The position numbers were made by a program, and so were the translations under genes. Positions 1 through 5,630 of a stretch of DNA of 7,140 bases are shown here, one piece after another. The stretch is from contig VGOX01000110.1 in the NCBI GenBank assembly GCA_016875755.1, forward strand, positions 1 through 7,140, read 5' to 3'. The notes under the pieces are model-generated. The model had not been told where the DNA came from, did no database searches, and worked only from the letters and a program-made list of their open reading frames with translations. How positions within the stretch are numbered: the stretch's first letter is position 1; each line of letters begins with the position of its first letter. This DNA is from Chloroflexota bacterium (GTDB lineage Bacteria > Chloroflexota > Anaerolineae > Anaerolineales > Villigracilaceae).

Positions 1-106
1 ATGTTTCCAGTTCACGCAGAATCCGCAACTTATATTCTGCCGGGTGCTGGCGCCGCTTCGCTTTGGCGACCACCTCTGTTTTGCCTTGCTCTTCCTCTGT
101 TGTCAT
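1..106 (-). CDS. IS3-type transposase OrfA, N-terminal part (runs off left edge)
   Basis: Only the first 35 codons lie in the window; the rest is beyond position 1. The reading starts at ATG 106-104 and is preceded by a strong Shine-Dalgarno AGGAG (118-114) seven bases upstream, which fixes the start. An acidic/polar leader (MTTEEEQGKTEVV) is followed by a basic stretch ending in RRQHPAEYKLRILREL. The pattern of a basic run, then x-AEYKLRIL-x-E, is the usual opening of IS3-group OrfA helix-turn-helix proteins, which bind the element's ends before a DDE integrase subunit (OrfB) acts. What is seen is the start, the SD and this motif; the family is recognised from memory of such N-termini. It could also be a stand-alone helix-turn-helix transposase. 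Nothing can be said about whether the element is intact. Confidence 0.72.
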   Translation of the reverse strand, partial: MTTEEEQGKTEVVAKAKRRQHPAEYKLRILRELET

Positions 107-168
107 GTCGTTTCTCCTTCGCCCTGCTCACTAAACTATTGGGGGCAGTGGTCTCACTATTATAGACA
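1..168 (-). mobile_element. Possible end of an IS3-like element
   Basis: The OrfA start at 106 implies that an insertion sequence end lies a short way to its right. Read on the minus strand, a candidate end begins at 168 with TGTCTATAATAGTGAGACC. This fits the 5'-TG...CA-3' rule of IS3-family ends and leaves about 60 bp of leader before the gene. The same stretch holds a TATAAT (164-159), which could serve as the OrfA -10 box, although I see no good -35. The other end lies outside the window, so neither the inverted repeat nor a target duplication can be confirmed. The boundary is an inference. Confidence 0.35.
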
Positions 169-170
169 CA

Positions 171-260
171 GAGGGAGGCGAACTCTTCGGAAAATTCGTG
201 ACTTTCTACAACATACTCGCCGGTCTGTTATTCACTCACCTAGGATTGAAAGACAGGTGA
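171..260 (+). pseudogene. Possible orphan C-terminus of a membrane protein cut by the IS3-like element
   Basis: A frame open from the proposed IS end to TGA 258-260 encodes about 29 residues, reading EGGELFGKFVTFYNI then LAGLLFTHLGLKDR. It has no start codon of its own. The composition looks coding: one hydrophobic, aromatic helix of about 18 residues, followed by a short charged tail, with all four Phe codons being TTC. It ends 46 bp before the CPBP protease gene on the same strand, so it could be what remains of a gene that once headed that operon. I do not recognise the family. A chance open frame of 30 codons is quite possible, so confidence is low. Confidence 0.35.
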
Positions 261-306
261 TTACGACTGTTACCGAAGAAAGATTCATATTGACCGCTAT
301 TTGCTC

Positions 307-1098
307 ATGATCAAGAAACATTCCCTGCTCAGTTTCTTCCTGCTTACCTTTGCCATCACCTGGGGCATCGCGGGACTCTCCTTTCTCGCTCCCAATGCCA
401 TGATCGCATTGACGCGCAAAGAAGCCGATGCCTATCACCCCTTATTCCGTCTTGCCGCCAGCGCACCCACACTTGCCGCGTTCCTGGTCATTTTGGTTAC
501 GGATGGGAAATCGGGTATTTTGAATTTTGCAGGAAGATATCTGGAATTCACGAAATTGCGCTGGTACTTGATTCTCTTTGGCGGGATTCTCGGCTATGGA
601 TTCATTCTGCGCTTCATCGAACAGTCTTTGGGATTGCCCGTACCAAGCCTGCCCTTCTCGTGGATTTCTTTCCTGCCCTTCGCATTGTACTGGCCTCTCT
701 ATGATCCCGGTCCATTCGGGGAGGAAGGCGGCTGGCGCGGCTTTGCCCTGCCCCGCTTGCAACAGCATTTCTCTCCATATTGGTCTGGAGTCGTTCTCGG
801 CGTGATCTGGAGCGTCTGGCATCTGCCTGCGTTTTATATCTCCACACTGAGTCAAAGCGGACTTATCTTTCCCCTCTTCATGTTGGGCAACATATCTCTG
901 GTGCTGTTCATGACATCCATCTACAACGCAACGCAGGGCAATATTCCTTTGATGATTGTCATCCACTGGGCATACAACTTGATCGGCGTACTGGTTCCAA
1001 TGGATGGGTATTTCTTCGTGGCGAATTCGATTCTGCTTCTCGCCGCGGCATTCGTTATCAATTATTGGACGACAAAATCGTCTCCGAAAGGATGTTAA
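307..1098 (+). CDS. CPBP (CAAX-type) intramembrane metalloprotease
   Basis: A 263-residue, strongly hydrophobic protein with about seven to eight predicted membrane helices. It carries the full set of conserved motifs of the CPBP/Abi family (Rce1-like glutamate-dependent intramembrane proteases): EEGGWR (E139, E140, R144), H172 in VIWSVWHLP, and H220-x3-N224 in HWAYN. These residues form the catalytic and metal-binding site within the membrane. Bacterial members are linked to bacteriocin immunity, peptide maturation and membrane-protein processing; the substrate here is unknown. I chose ATG 307; a TTG at 301 would add two residues. Neither has a clear Shine-Dalgarno, and upstream only a TTGAAA (246-251) hints at a promoter. 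It is the first complete gene of a five-gene operon ending in an ABC exporter, with only three bases before the next start, which suggests a job connected with export or self-protection. All catalytic residues are present, so it should be active. Confidence 0.9.
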   Translation: MIKKHSLLSFFLLTFAITWGIAGLSFLAPNAMIALTRKEADAYHPLFRLAASAPTLAAFLVILVTDGKSGILNFAGRYLEFTKLRWYLILFGGILGYGFILRFIEQSLGLPVPSLPFSWISFLPFALYWPLYDPGPFGEEGGWRGFALPRLQQHFSPYWSGVVLGVIWSVWHLPAFYISTLSQSGLIFPLFMLGNISLVLFMTSIYNATQGNIPLMIVIHWAYNLIGVLVPMDGYFFVANSILLLAAAFVINYWTTKSSPKGC

Positions 1099-1101
1099 AA
1101 G

Positions 1102-1608
1102 ATGGAACTCAATGAAAATTGGGGAAATATCAAACGGCTTTTCAAACAGTCGTTTCGTTCGTCGTTTCATTATGCAATTGCGACTGTCAGCGAACAGGGA
1201 GAACCTCATGTAACGCCAATCGGCTCCCTGATTTTAGGCGACGTGGGACAGGGCATGTATTTCGAAGAGTATCCCCGGCAACTGACACGCAATCTCGCAA
1301 AGAATAAGCAAGTCTGTGTGCTGGCGGTAAATAGCAGTCCGTGGTTTTGGTTGAAATCCCTTATTCGTGGACGGTTTTCTGAACCGCCAGCAGTCCGCTT
1401 ATACGGAGTTGTTGGGGAAGTTCGAGAAGCGACAGACAAGGAAATTGCGCTGTTACAACGCCGGGTAAGGAAAGTAAGTTTCACCAAAGGTCATGCAATG
1501 TTATGGAAAAAAATGAGCAAGGTGCGCGATGTTAAGTTCTCACGGATGGAACCTGTGCTCATTGGCGAAATGACGCGCGGCACATGGAGCCGTCATCAAA
1601 TGGAATAG
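1102..1608 (+). CDS. Pyridoxamine 5'-phosphate oxidase-like split-barrel protein
   Basis: A 168-residue soluble protein. The N-terminal half shows the pattern of the PNPOx-like flavin-binding split barrel: a first strand HYAIATVSEQGEPHVTPIGS (23-42), followed by a strand ending MYFEEYP (52-58), a helix with RQLTRNLAKNKQVCVLAV (59-76), and a strand RLYGVVGEVREAT (99-111). In this family x-A-T-V-x-x-x-G-x-P-H-V-x-P is the hallmark, and the barrel normally binds FMN (F420 or haem in some subfamilies) as a dimer. The exact reaction cannot be read from sequence; many members are uncharacterised general flavin reductases or oxidases. The C-terminal 40 residues are basic and without a recognised domain. 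The start is supported by AAAGGA (1087-1092) nine bases upstream. It sits 3 nt after the protease gene and 1 nt before the next gene, so it is co-transcribed with membrane and export genes, an odd neighbour for this fold. Confidence 0.8.
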   Translation: MELNENWGNIKRLFKQSFRSSFHYAIATVSEQGEPHVTPIGSLILGDVGQGMYFEEYPRQLTRNLAKNKQVCVLAVNSSPWFWLKSLIRGRFSEPPAVRLYGVVGEVREATDKEIALLQRRVRKVSFTKGHAMLWKKMSKVRDVKFSRMEPVLIGEMTRGTWSRHQME

Positions 1609-1609
1609 C

Positions 1610-1996
1610 ATGACTCTCCGTAAGCATTTACACTTGCTCGCCGTCGTCACCATTGCATGGCTTCTGTTTTGGATTGCAGGACTTCCCGATTATTACCAGC
1701 AATACTCCACGAAAGCCATGATCGTTTTCGATATTGCCGTCCTGCCGCCACTTTGGTATATTGGTTATCGAAGCATCAGAAGAAGCCGAAATCAAATCGC
1801 CAGTTCGTTGTGGTTTTCGTTTTACTTGGTTGTTCCCCTCTTTTTTTACGATTATCTTTATTGCGGAATTTATCTTCGGCACGGCATCGCTTTTCTTCGG
1901 GATTATTGGTATCTGACCGTTTATTACATTCTGCCGTGGTTGATGCATCCACTCACAGGTTGGTGGCTTAACCATCAAAAGCAAAAGGTGATATGA
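1610..1996 (+). CDS. Unrecognised four-helix membrane protein
   Basis: A 128-residue membrane protein that I cannot assign to a family. Four hydrophobic segments are visible at about 7-24, 36-53, 67-88 and 98-118, the loops carry basic residues (RRSR at 57-60), and the tail is short and basic (NHQKQKVI). It is very rich in Trp and Tyr, with clusters such as FFYDYLYCGIY (78-88) and YWYLTVYY (99-106). No catalytic or metal motif is obvious. The start ATG lies one base after the stop of the flavin-protein gene and has only a weak GGAA ahead of it, so translation probably depends on coupling. Its stop overlaps the ATPase start (ATGA 1993-1996). Position suggests an accessory or immunity subunit of the ABC exporter, but that is inference. 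The gene is AT-rich compared with the ABC genes that follow. Confidence 0.78.
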   Translation: MTLRKHLHLLAVVTIAWLLFWIAGLPDYYQQYSTKAMIVFDIAVLPPLWYIGYRSIRRSRNQIASSLWFSFYLVVPLFFYDYLYCGIYLRHGIAFLRDYWYLTVYYILPWLMHPLTGWWLNHQKQKVI

Positions 1997-2925
1997 CCGT
2001 TGTCCTTCAAACCCATTCCCTCACTAAACGCTACGGCACGTTGACCGCCGTCGCGGACCTCTCGCTGGAAGTTAACGAGGGCGAAGTCTTCGGCTTGCTC
2101 GGACCCAACGGCGCGGGCAAGACTACCTCGATCAGCATGATGTGCGGATTGCTCCGCCCCGATTCTGGTCACGTGACGATTCGAGGAAAGCCGATTGCAA
2201 ATGGCGATGCAGAAGTTCGCAGGCGTGTTGGCGTCTGCCCGCAGAACATCGTCTTGTGGGGGCAGTTGACCTGCCTCGAGCAGATGGTTTTCATCGGCGA
2301 GATGTATGGGATAAAACAAAAGGTCGCGCGGCAACGCGGCGAGCACCTTTTGAACGACCTCGACCTCACCGAAAAACGCGACCAGCGCGCCCGCACACTT
2401 TCGGGCGGAATGCAGCGACGATTGAACCTCGCGATGGCGCTTGTTCACGATCCCGAAATTTTGGTGCTGGACGAACCCGAAGCGGGACTCGATCCGCAGA
2501 GCCGCGTGCTGGTGCGCGAATATGTCAAGTCGCTGGCGCGGCGCAAGACCATCATCCTCACCACGCACAACATGGACGAGGCCGAGCGCATGGCGGATCG
2601 CGTCGCCATCATTGACCACGGCAAACTGCTCACACTCGATACGCCCGAGGCGCTCAAACGAACCGTCGGCGAGGGAGATGTCCTCGAAATAGAAACAGGC
2701 GAAGGCGGAGTCCGAAGCGCTCTTGAAGTCGTAGAAAAAATCGCGCCGCAGGTGTCGTCCACGAATCACACGCTCGTCATCCGCGCGCGCGGCGCGGTCG
2801 AACTCCTGCCCGCCATCCTCGACGCGCTCCGTTCGGTGGATGTCCAGCCTGGCGAAGTGCGCCTGCGCGCCAACTCACTTGAAGATGTTTTCATTTCACT
2901 CACAGGAAGGAGACTGCGCGAATGA
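1993..2925 (+). CDS. ABC exporter ATP-binding protein
   Basis: A 310-residue ATPase that powers the permease encoded next. All nucleotide-binding elements are present in order: Walker A GPNGAGKTT (37-45), Q-loop Q84 in VCPQN, signature LSGGM (136-140), Walker B ILVLDE with catalytic E161, D-loop AGLD (164-167) and H-loop H192 in TTHNMDEAE. The QNIVLWGQLT stretch and the roughly 100-residue C-terminal extension ending in SLEDVFISLTGR are typical of the ABC-2/DrrA-like exporter class, where the tail helps regulate or dimerise the ATPases. Members export drugs, lipids, polysaccharides or peptides; the substrate here is not evident. The start overlaps the previous stop by four bases, with AAGG (1985-1988) close ahead. 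Composition rises sharply to GC-rich here: by hand count 42 of 60 bases are G or C at 2761-2820, against 21 of 60 at 1801-1860. Confidence 0.96.
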   Translation: MTVVLQTHSLTKRYGTLTAVADLSLEVNEGEVFGLLGPNGAGKTTSISMMCGLLRPDSGHVTIRGKPIANGDAEVRRRVGVCPQNIVLWGQLTCLEQMVFIGEMYGIKQKVARQRGEHLLNDLDLTEKRDQRARTLSGGMQRRLNLAMALVHDPEILVLDEPEAGLDPQSRVLVREYVKSLARRKTIILTTHNMDEAERMADRVAIIDHGKLLTLDTPEALKRTVGEGDVLEIETGEGGVRSALEVVEKIAPQVSSTNHTLVIRARGAVELLPAILDALRSVDVQPGEVRLRANSLEDVFISLTGRRLRE

Positions 2926-4085
2926 GAGCCATCACCGTTTTTCGCAAGACCCTGCGCGAGATGTCGCGCGAAGCCTGGATGCTTGGCTTGACCCTCGCCT
3001 TCGCGCCGTTCTTCGTTTTGCTCTATTATCTGATCACCGCGGGTGGCTCGACGACGTACACCATCTTGACGATCAATAACGACACGGGATTTCAACTCAC
3101 GGACGGAACCACGCTTCACGCGGGACCCGAGGCGGTCGCGGCTCTCATGAGCGTCACCTACGCTGACGGTCAACCGCTGCTCAAAACGCGCGCCGTAGCG
3201 TCCCTCGCCGAAGCCGAACCGATACTTCGCGACCGCGGTGCCGCAGCCTTCATCCTCATCCCCGAAAATTTTTCAGAGACGCTCGCACGCCAGCAAAGCG
3301 GCGACCGTTCGGTGACGACGCAAATCACGTTCGGCGGCGATGTGTCCAATCCATATTACATGGTCGGCGTGAATTTGAGTCTCACCGCCATTGACGGTTA
3401 CATCATGAAGGCGACAGGACAGCAACCGCTCATCGGCTATGTCGAGAAACCGCTGGGCGCATCCGCGGCTCGCACCGAGTTCGAGACTTACGTGCCAGGT
3501 ACACTCATCTTCGCCGTCATCCTGCTCATCTTTCTCGCCGCGATGACAGTGGCGCGCGAAATCGAAACAGGAACTCTCCGCCGCCTACAACTGACTCCAA
3601 TCAATTCGCTCGATTACCTCGGCGGGGTCACAGCCGCGTTGGTTCTGGTCGGGACAGCCGCGTTCGCATTGGCATTCGTGTGCGCCATCGCGGTTGGATT
3701 CCGTAGCCAGGGATCGGTGTGGGCGGCGCTCCTCGTCGGCGCGGTGACTTGTCTCTCGGTCATCGGGCTGGGCATGGTCGTCGCCAGTTTTACGCGCACC
3801 GTTTCGCAGGCGTTCATCGTCGCCAACTTTCCGATGGCGATGATGATGTTCTTTTCAGGCGTCATCTATCCCCTGCCGAAGATTATTCTCTTCTCCCTCG
3901 GCGGGCGCGAGATCGGACTGTACGACATCCTTCCGCCCACGCACGCGGTTGTCGCGCTGAACAAAATCCTGAGCCTCGGCGCGGGATTGGGCGATGTCAC
4001 ATTCGAGTTGTCCGCGCTGGCGATTCTTTCGGTGATCTATTTTGTCATTGGCGTGTGGATGTTCAGGAGATTCCATTTACAGTGA
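2922..4085 (+). CDS. ABC-2 type exporter permease
   Basis: A 387-residue inner-membrane subunit that pairs with the preceding ATPase. Topology matches the ABC2_membrane_3 type: one N-terminal helix (about 20-40), a large extracytoplasmic domain of about 150 residues (41-190), then five helices (about 193-211, 236-261, 266-289, 296-318 and 363-382). The cytoplasmic segment AREIETGTLRRLQLTP (211-226) is the conserved ABC-2 coupling region that contacts the ATPase. Members form homo- or heterodimers; only one permease gene is seen here, so a homodimer is likely. The start overlaps the ATPase stop (ATGA 2922-2925) and has a strong SD, AAGGAG (2907-2912). It is the last gene of the operon; an IS630 element lies 55 bp past its stop. 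A short 5-bp inverted repeat (TGAGC tatc GCTCA, 4083-4096) overlaps the stop codon but lacks a U-tract, so it is not a convincing terminator. Confidence 0.95.
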   Translation: MRAITVFRKTLREMSREAWMLGLTLAFAPFFVLLYYLITAGGSTTYTILTINNDTGFQLTDGTTLHAGPEAVAALMSVTYADGQPLLKTRAVASLAEAEPILRDRGAAAFILIPENFSETLARQQSGDRSVTTQITFGGDVSNPYYMVGVNLSLTAIDGYIMKATGQQPLIGYVEKPLGASAARTEFETYVPGTLIFAVILLIFLAAMTVAREIETGTLRRLQLTPINSLDYLGGVTAALVLVGTAAFALAFVCAIAVGFRSQGSVWAALLVGAVTCLSVIGLGMVVASFTRTVSQAFIVANFPMAMMMFFSGVIYPLPKIILFSLGGREIGLYDILPPTHAVVALNKILSLGAGLGDVTFELSALAILSVIYFVIGVWMFRRFHLQ

Positions 4086-4140
4086 GCTATCGCTCAGTGT
4101 GTAGGGTTGAAGTCAAATGGAGTACAAACAATAGAAACTA

Positions 4141-4161
4141 TTCAGGGTAACGAAGATAGCC
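4141..4161 (+). repeat. Left terminal inverted repeat of the IS630 element
   Basis: The first 11 bases are identical to the complement of the right end, and five of the next ten also match, including an inner GCC. TA lies immediately outside at 4139-4140. Confidence 0.9.
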
Positions 4162-4162
4162 T

Positions 4163-4168
4163 TACAAT
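4163..4168 (+). promoter_or_regulatory. Candidate -10 box of the transposase gene
   Basis: TACAAT ends six bases before the transposase ATG, so transcription would begin at or next to the start codon and give a leaderless mRNA. The -35 match is poor (TATTCA at 4139-4144, 18-bp spacer, three of six bases). There is no usable Shine-Dalgarno: the AGG at 4172-4174 touches the ATG. Confidence 0.35.
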
Positions 4169-4174
4169 AGCAGG

Positions 4175-5207
4175 ATGAAATGGAAGCCATCCCAACTAAC
4201 ACAAGAACAAAAAGAAGAAAGGCGACTGGAAGGCGGACGATTGCTGAAAGCCGGTACCCTAAGCCAAGCCGAGATTGCCCGCCAATTGGGTGTCAGTCGT
4301 GCGACAGTCAGCGATTGGGCAAAGGTAGTCGCAAAGAAGGGCCTAAAAGGACTCAAAAGCAAAAAGGCAAGAGGTGTTGATGCGAAACTTGGTCAAGAAC
4401 AGAAACAGCGCCTCAAGAAAATCCTGAAGCAAGGCGCATTGCGACATGGGTTTCCAACTGACCGCTGGACGCTGGAACAAGTCCACCAAATGATCCGGGA
4501 GAAATTCGAGACCAGTTACCATCCCAAATACCTCAGCCGATTATTGCGGCAGTTAGGATTTAGCCCACAAAAACCAATGTCTCAAGCAATCGAACAGGAA
4601 AAGGAACTGGTACAGGCTTGGCTGGAAAAGGATTGGGCAAGGATAAAAAAAGTCGCAGCGGCTCGACGCAGAAGTCGTATTTTGGGATGAATTTGGTTAC
4701 TCCTTTCAGGAGAGTTTGGCAACAACCTGGGCACCCATCGGAAAACGCCCAGTCCTTCGAAGAGTGACAAAGGAACGGCGCGCCATCTCAACAGCTGTGG
4801 CTTTGACACTCTCGGGCAAAATTTGCAAAAAACATTTTGCAGGTTCAGTGAATAGCAAAACTTTGATTGTAGCTTTGGAACATATGCGATCTCAACTACC
4901 CGGTAGGAAGATCATCTTGATTTGGGATCGAGCCAGAATACACAAGAGTAAAGTTGTCCAAGCCTATTTGCAACAACACCCTGAAATTGTTATTGAAGAA
5001 TTACCTGCCTATGCTCCACAACTCAACCCGGAAGAATATTGTCATGGCAACGTCAAGCAACATCTCAAGAACGCCTGTCCAAAAACAAAAGAGGATATTC
5101 GTGCCTTACTTAACCTTGGCTTTGCACGTCTGCGCCGCAGACCTGACTTGATCCTCGGTTTCTTTCATGCCGCTGGTCTTTCTGTCAGGCAACTTAGGTT
5201 ACCCTGA
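4175..5207 (+). CDS. IS630-family DDE transposase, split by a frameshift
   Basis: Two frames together make one transposase that cuts and rejoins the element's ends. Frame 1 (4175-4690) carries an N-terminal helix-turn-helix, LSQAEIARQLGVSRATVSDW (29-48), and a second DNA-binding domain around DRWTLEQVHQMIREKF (96-111) up to RLLRQLGFSPQKP. Frame 2 (open from 4647 to 5207) carries the catalytic domain: first Asp in VVFWDEFGYSFQES (codon 4686-4688), second Asp in ILIWDRARIHKS (4926-4928), and Glu in the APQLNPEEY motif (5034-5036). The catalytic triad is complete. The frames overlap for 44 bases, starting at an A7 run (4645-4651); joining them needs a +1 or -2 shift. Frame 1 alone gives a DNA-binding protein without a catalytic site. 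No Shine-Dalgarno fits ATG 4175, but a TACAAT lies six bases before it. The gene is either expressed by programmed slippage or is a recent pseudogene. Confidence 0.88.
4645..4651 (+). other. A7 run: probable frameshift or slippage site in the transposase
   Basis: Frame 1 reads ATA AAA AAA GTC here, while the catalytic frame becomes open only after a TAA at 4644-4646, so the switch must happen at or just after this run. Losing one A (or gaining two) joins the helix-rich KDWARIKK segment directly to LDAEVVFWDE. Comparison with remembered IS630 proteins slightly favours the longer (-2, two extra A) version, because it restores the usual spacing between the W-x-x-I helix and the AE-V-x-F-x-DE strand. 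Confidence 0.6.
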
Positions 5208-5208
5208 A
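5188..5208 (-). repeat. Right terminal inverted repeat of the IS630 element
   Basis: Complement of the left repeat, perfect over the outer 11 bases. The transposase stop codon TGA (5205-5207) lies inside this repeat, so gene and end share sequence. TA follows at 5209-5210. Confidence 0.9.
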
Positions 5209-5317
5209 TAATTTGGTGAATAAACAGACAAACACCGCCAAAAGTATGTCACAGCGCTACATAGATAAGCACAGCGGGGTACATATCATGTATATGGTTA
5301 TAAATTTAGAAAGCGAG

Positions 5318-5341
5318 CGTAGGCGGCAACGTAGGCGGCGG
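5318..5341 (+). repeat. 12-bp tandem repeat leading into the terminator
   Basis: Two copies of CGTAGGCGGC plus two bases lie head to tail (5318-5329 and 5330-5341); the second copy overlaps the left arm of the terminator stem. It could be a simple duplication of the stem arm. Confidence 0.7.
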
Positions 5342-5362
5342 AGAGAATTCTCCGCCGTTTTT
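5336..5362 (+). terminator. Rho-independent terminator
   Basis: A perfect 9-bp GC-rich stem, CGGCGGAGA / TCTCCGCCG (5336-5344 and 5349-5357), with a four-base loop GAAT, is followed directly by TTTTT (5358-5362). The T-tract is only on the plus-strand side, so it ends plus-strand transcripts. No plus-strand gene ends just before it. Without the IS630 element it would lie about 180 bp after the ABC permease stop, which makes it the likely operon terminator. Confidence 0.88.
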
Positions 5363-5478
5363 GATTTGTATGGATCACAAGATTTAAGGGTTGCAGGACA
5401 AATGTCAGAGTTTGATGCAGTTGGCGACATCTTACTGTATATGAGCCAGATGAATCTTATAGCAGGGGCGTGAGGCAA

Positions 5479-5507
5479 TTGACACATCGCTATCGCATCC
5501 ATATAAT
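5479..5507 (+). promoter_or_regulatory. Full-consensus sigma-70-type promoter
   Basis: TTGACA (5479-5484) and TATAAT (5502-5507) are both perfect matches and are separated by exactly 17 bases. The -10 box ends six bases before the ATG at 5514, so transcription would start at the A of the start codon, giving a leaderless mRNA. It drives the broken response regulator gene. Confidence 0.8.
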
Positions 5508-5513
5508 CCGCCC

Positions 5514-5630
5514 ATGACCATTCGCATCTTACTGGTAGACGACCACAGCATAGTCCGTCAGGGGTTGAGGCTGTTCCTTTTGCTCGACCCAGACCTGAAG
5601 GTTGTCGGCGAAGCATCGAATGGGGCGTGA
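5514..5630 (+). pseudogene. Truncated NarL/FixJ-type response regulator (first 38 residues)
   Basis: From ATG 5514 to TGA 5628-5630 the frame encodes MTIRILLVDDHSIVRQGLRL then FLLLDPDLKVVGEASNGA. This is the unmistakable start of a receiver domain: strand 1 with the acidic pair D9-D10, helix 1 HSIVRQGLRLFL, and strand 2 VVGEASNG. In an intact protein of about 210-220 residues the next part would hold the phosphate-accepting Asp near residue 55 and then a C-terminal LuxR-type DNA-binding domain. Both are missing; after NGA the sequence is unrelated in all frames I read. The fragment lacks the phosphorylation site and output domain, so it cannot work as a normal regulator. The sequence break near 5628 suggests a deletion or insertion joint. 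No histidine kinase gene is nearby in the window. An assembly join is an alternative explanation. Confidence 0.85.

Larger units (their letters stand above)
4141..5208 (+). mobile_element. Complete IS630-family insertion sequence
   Basis: The element is 1,068 bp long, a normal size for IS630. The ends are inverted copies: TTCAGGGTAAC at 4141-4151 and its complement at 5198-5208 match perfectly, and over 21 bases 16 positions match. A TA dinucleotide abuts each end (4139-4140 and 5209-5210), as expected for IS630/Tc1/mariner elements, which insert at TA and duplicate it. One transposase gene fills it, in two frames. It separates the ABC exporter operon from a downstream terminator. Confidence 0.92.
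5211..5513 (+). other. Intergenic stretch between the IS630 element and the regulator fragment
   Basis: About 300 bp with no gene I can support. It contains, in order, a small palindrome TACAT atc ATGTA (5280-5292), a 12-bp tandem repeat (CGTAGGCGGC at 5318-5327 and again at 5330-5339), a strong terminator (5336-5362), and a consensus promoter (5479-5507). An 86-codon frame (5213-5473) runs through all of it from a TTG start, but it reads across the terminator hairpin and contains an arginine run produced by the repeat, so I treat it as non-coding. The first part is probably the original 3' region of the ABC exporter operon. Confidence 0.6.

Noticed and set aside
44..310. 88-codon plus-strand frame at the left edge
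   Set aside because: It is antisense to the OrfA start and in a different frame from the more plausible membrane-protein remnant at 171-260.
442..1209. 255-codon minus-strand frame opposite the protease gene
   Set aside because: Antisense shadow; the plus-strand frame has all CPBP catalytic motifs.
1975..2769. 264-codon minus-strand frame opposite the ABC ATPase gene
   Set aside because: Antisense shadow of a gene with every ATPase motif intact; no domain features of its own.
4083..4096. Short inverted repeat at the permease stop as a terminator
   Set aside because: Only five base pairs and no T-tract; the hairpin at 5336-5362 is far stronger.
5318..5341. Tandem repeat as a CRISPR-like array
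   Set aside because: Only two 12-bp copies without spacers; best explained by duplication of the terminator stem arm.
5213..5473. 86-codon plus-strand frame after the IS630 element
   Set aside because: TTG start in IS-flanking sequence without an SD, runs through a strong terminator hairpin, and its arginine run comes from a GC-rich tandem repeat.
5257..5616. 119-codon minus-strand frame
   Set aside because: Shadow of the regulator fragment and the terminator region; no recognisable domain.
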